NCBI GenBank assembly: GCA_009781855.1 | Contig: WQUY01000006.1 | Location: 1-55,371, forward strand | Length of the DNA: 55,371 bases | DNA from: Oscillospiraceae bacterium | GTDB lineage: Bacteria > Bacillota > Clostridia > Oscillospirales > Oscillospiraceae | Reading direction: 5' to 3' | In this document: piece by piece, positions 54,357-55,371 of the stretch | Layout: every line of letters begins with the position of its first letter | Position numbering within the stretch: the first letter of the stretch is position 1 | Notes under the pieces: model-generated | Databases searched by the model: none | What the model was told of the DNA's origin: nothing | The model's input: only the letters and a program-made list of their open reading frames with translations | Program-made: the position numbers and the translations under genes

Positions 54357-55149
54357 CTTTATCCCGCACAAAAACATGCTTGATATTCGGATCGGTCGTC
54401 TGCCGAAACTCTGTCTCAAACCGATCAATTGATTTGACCATTGCGGAAAGACTCATATACCCGAAATTTCTGTGATCAAAATCAGGTTGCTTTTTCAAAA
54501 TAAGATTGCCCAACTCACCCATAAAGACCGCACCGCTATCTCCTGCCAAAGCAGCAATTGAGTCAGCAATCAACTGTACAATATCATCGGGTACTTTCGC
54601 AATAGGCAACTTTGGGGTGTGGCGACGCTTACCACGAGAATGTGCATGTGCCTTTTGATCGTTATCCTCACTATCGAGCCGCATCTCTTCATTGCTCTCG
54701 TAAATAACTTCGATATATGTAAACTTGTCACATGCTGCTATAAAAGCGTTTGGTGTTTTCTTTTCACCAATACCAATCACCCGCTGCCCTGCCTCACGCA
54801 GACGAATTGCAAGCCTCGTAAAATCACTGTCGCTAGAAACAATGACAAAACCGTCAGTTTTTTCTGTGTAAAGAATATCCATCGCATCTATAATCATAGC
54901 CGAATCGCTGGAGTTTTTGCCGGTTGTATAACTGTATTGCTGAATCGGAGTGATTGCATTTTCCAATAACGACACTTTCCACCCAGCAATAGTCGGGCTT
55001 GTCCAATCTCCGTAAATTCGCTTTATCGTAGGCGTACCGTAAATGGCAATTTCTTCCATAACACTCTTTATGCAGTTGCGCGGTACGTTTTCAGCATCAA
55101 TAAGTACCGCAAGCCTCATATTATTCATGCTAAACGAATTGTGTGTCAT
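54346..55149 (-). CDS. NYN-domain nuclease-like protein with LOTUS/OST-HTH domain
   Basis: A 267-residue protein. Residues 12-150 are a NYN (PIN-like) domain with the acidic set intact: LIDAENV, NSSDSAMIIDAMDIL and VSSDSDFTRLAIRLREAG. A basic linker (HAHSRGKRRHTPK) leads to a C-terminal LOTUS/OST-HTH domain (about 180-262: IVQLIADSIAALAGDSGAVFMGELGNLILKKQP ... NFGYMSLSAMVKSIDRFE). Such proteins are predicted RNases with an RNA-binding winged helix. Start at the ATG seven bases after AGGAG. The metallophosphoesterase gene overlaps its end. Confidence 0.88.
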   Translation of the reverse strand: MTHNSFSMNNMRLAVLIDAENVPRNCIKSVMEEIAIYGTPTIKRIYGDWTSPTIAGWKVSLLENAITPIQQYSYTTGKNSSDSAMIIDAMDILYTEKTDGFVIVSSDSDFTRLAIRLREAGQRVIGIGEKKTPNAFIAACDKFTYIEVIYESNEEMRLDSEDNDQKAHAHSRGKRRHTPKLPIAKVPDDIVQLIADSIAALAGDSGAVFMGELGNLILKKQPDFDHRNFGYMSLSAMVKSIDRFETEFRQTTDPNIKHVFVRDKDAT

Positions 55150-55204
55150 GTATATACTCCTGTTCAATTTTTTATAACACTGATTAACCAACTGAATTGA
55201 CGGC

Positions 55205-55233
55205 ATTGTATCACATTTTGAAAAATCACGCAA
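55205..55233 (-). promoter_or_regulatory. Sigma-A type promoter of the NYN-LOTUS gene
   Basis: On the minus strand TTGCGT, 17 bases, TACAAT, about 50 bases upstream of the start codon at 55149. Confidence 0.8.
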
Positions 55234-55267
55234 CTGTGCTCATCAAATTGACGGTGTCAAGTTGTTC

Positions 55268-55316
55268 TGGGTAAATCCACGCTAAAAAGTTTAGCTGACG
55301 TTTCTTAGTTTACCCA
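55268..55316. other. Nested inverted repeats upstream of the NYN promoter
   Basis: TGGGTAAA pairs with TTTACCCA, and inside them GCTAAA pairs with TTTAGC around AAG. It lies 35 bases upstream of the -35 box, so it is not in the NYN leader; it may belong to a gene beyond the window edge or to a small repeat. Confidence 0.45.
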
Positions 55317-55337
55317 AAGCATCTAAAGCGACTTTGG

Positions 55338-55357
55338 ATCCGGTAGTTTTACCGGAT
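55338..55357 (+). terminator. Possible terminator hairpin at the window edge
   Basis: ATCCGGTA pairs perfectly with TACCGGAT around GTTT, then ATTTTGTTAT. No plus-strand gene in this window ends here, so its transcript is unclear. Confidence 0.45.
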
Positions 55358-55371
55358 ATTTTGTTATCATA

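Overview
The window reads as chromosomal DNA of a Gram-positive, low- to mid-GC member of the Clostridia with an S-layer type cell wall. The evidence is gene content and order: gdpP-rplI-dnaB, tilS-hpt-ftsH, prmC next to a DUF1385 (YqhQ) gene, rimO-pgsA near recA-recX, walJ (yycJ) beside rlmH, the paired M16 proteins YfmF/YfmH, Lgt with several lipoproteins, two SLH-domain surface proteins, and no outer-membrane genes. TGA serves as a normal stop in several genes (rimO, radA, the ABC exporter permease), so the code is standard. TTG and GTG starts are frequent. I see no tRNA, rRNA, CRISPR array, prophage or intact insertion sequence.

Layout. 1-260: hairpin cluster and a structured repeat. 260-9260 (minus): SLH/YcdB surface protein, EF-G-like GTPase, a P-type-ATPase-like pseudoenzyme, rlmB and metK. 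9505-13659 (plus): yfmF, yfmH, lgt and a small coiled-coil protein. 13792-14601 (minus): a copper-amine-oxidase-N-like secreted protein. 14872-17448 (plus): metNIQ methionine importer. 17528-18172 (minus): a four-helix membrane protein. 18408-20039 (plus): phosphoribosyltransferase and DUF362 protein. 20048-36596 (minus): a long housekeeping stretch with phosphoglucomutase, rlmH, walJ, murA, an ABC exporter, pgsA, rimO, recX, recA, prmC, DUF1385, a two-component system and a lipoprotein. 36738-37247 (plus): Sfp-like transferase overlapping radA tail to tail. 37234-47611 (minus): radA, a solute-binding lipoprotein with swapped lobes, ftsH, hpt, tilS, dnaB, rplI and gdpP. 47991-51186 (plus): an SLH surface protein interrupted by one in-frame TGA, then tgt. 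51197-55149 (minus): AlkZ-related protein, a glyoxalase-fold remnant, prfB, a metallophosphoesterase and a NYN-LOTUS protein.

The strongest novelty is at 47991-49907. A secreted SLH protein carries a rhodanese domain whose catalytic Cys codon is TGA. An 8-bp hairpin with a GTT loop starts 10 nt after the TGA and fits the general bacterial SECIS model. The gene is otherwise open over 638 codons, so I read it as a candidate cell-surface selenoprotein rather than two genes; a nonsense mutation remains possible. Other notable items are an 86-bp palindromic repeat (four full copies, compensatory base changes, each array just 3' of a stop codon), a P-type-ATPase-like protein lacking its metal, phosphorylation and hinge motifs, a circularly permuted solute-binding lipoprotein, a probable AUA start codon in yfmF, and four TGTCTA boxes phased at 33/33/32 bp beside a truncated gene.

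Functionally most of the window is core metabolism and information processing: translation (EF-G-like, RlmB, RlmH, RimO, PrmC, PrfB, Tgt, TilS, L9), DNA maintenance (RecA, RecX, RadA, DnaB), envelope building (MurA, PgsA, Lgt, WalJ, DUF1385), methionine and SAM supply (MetNIQ, MetK), and c-di-AMP turnover (GdpP).
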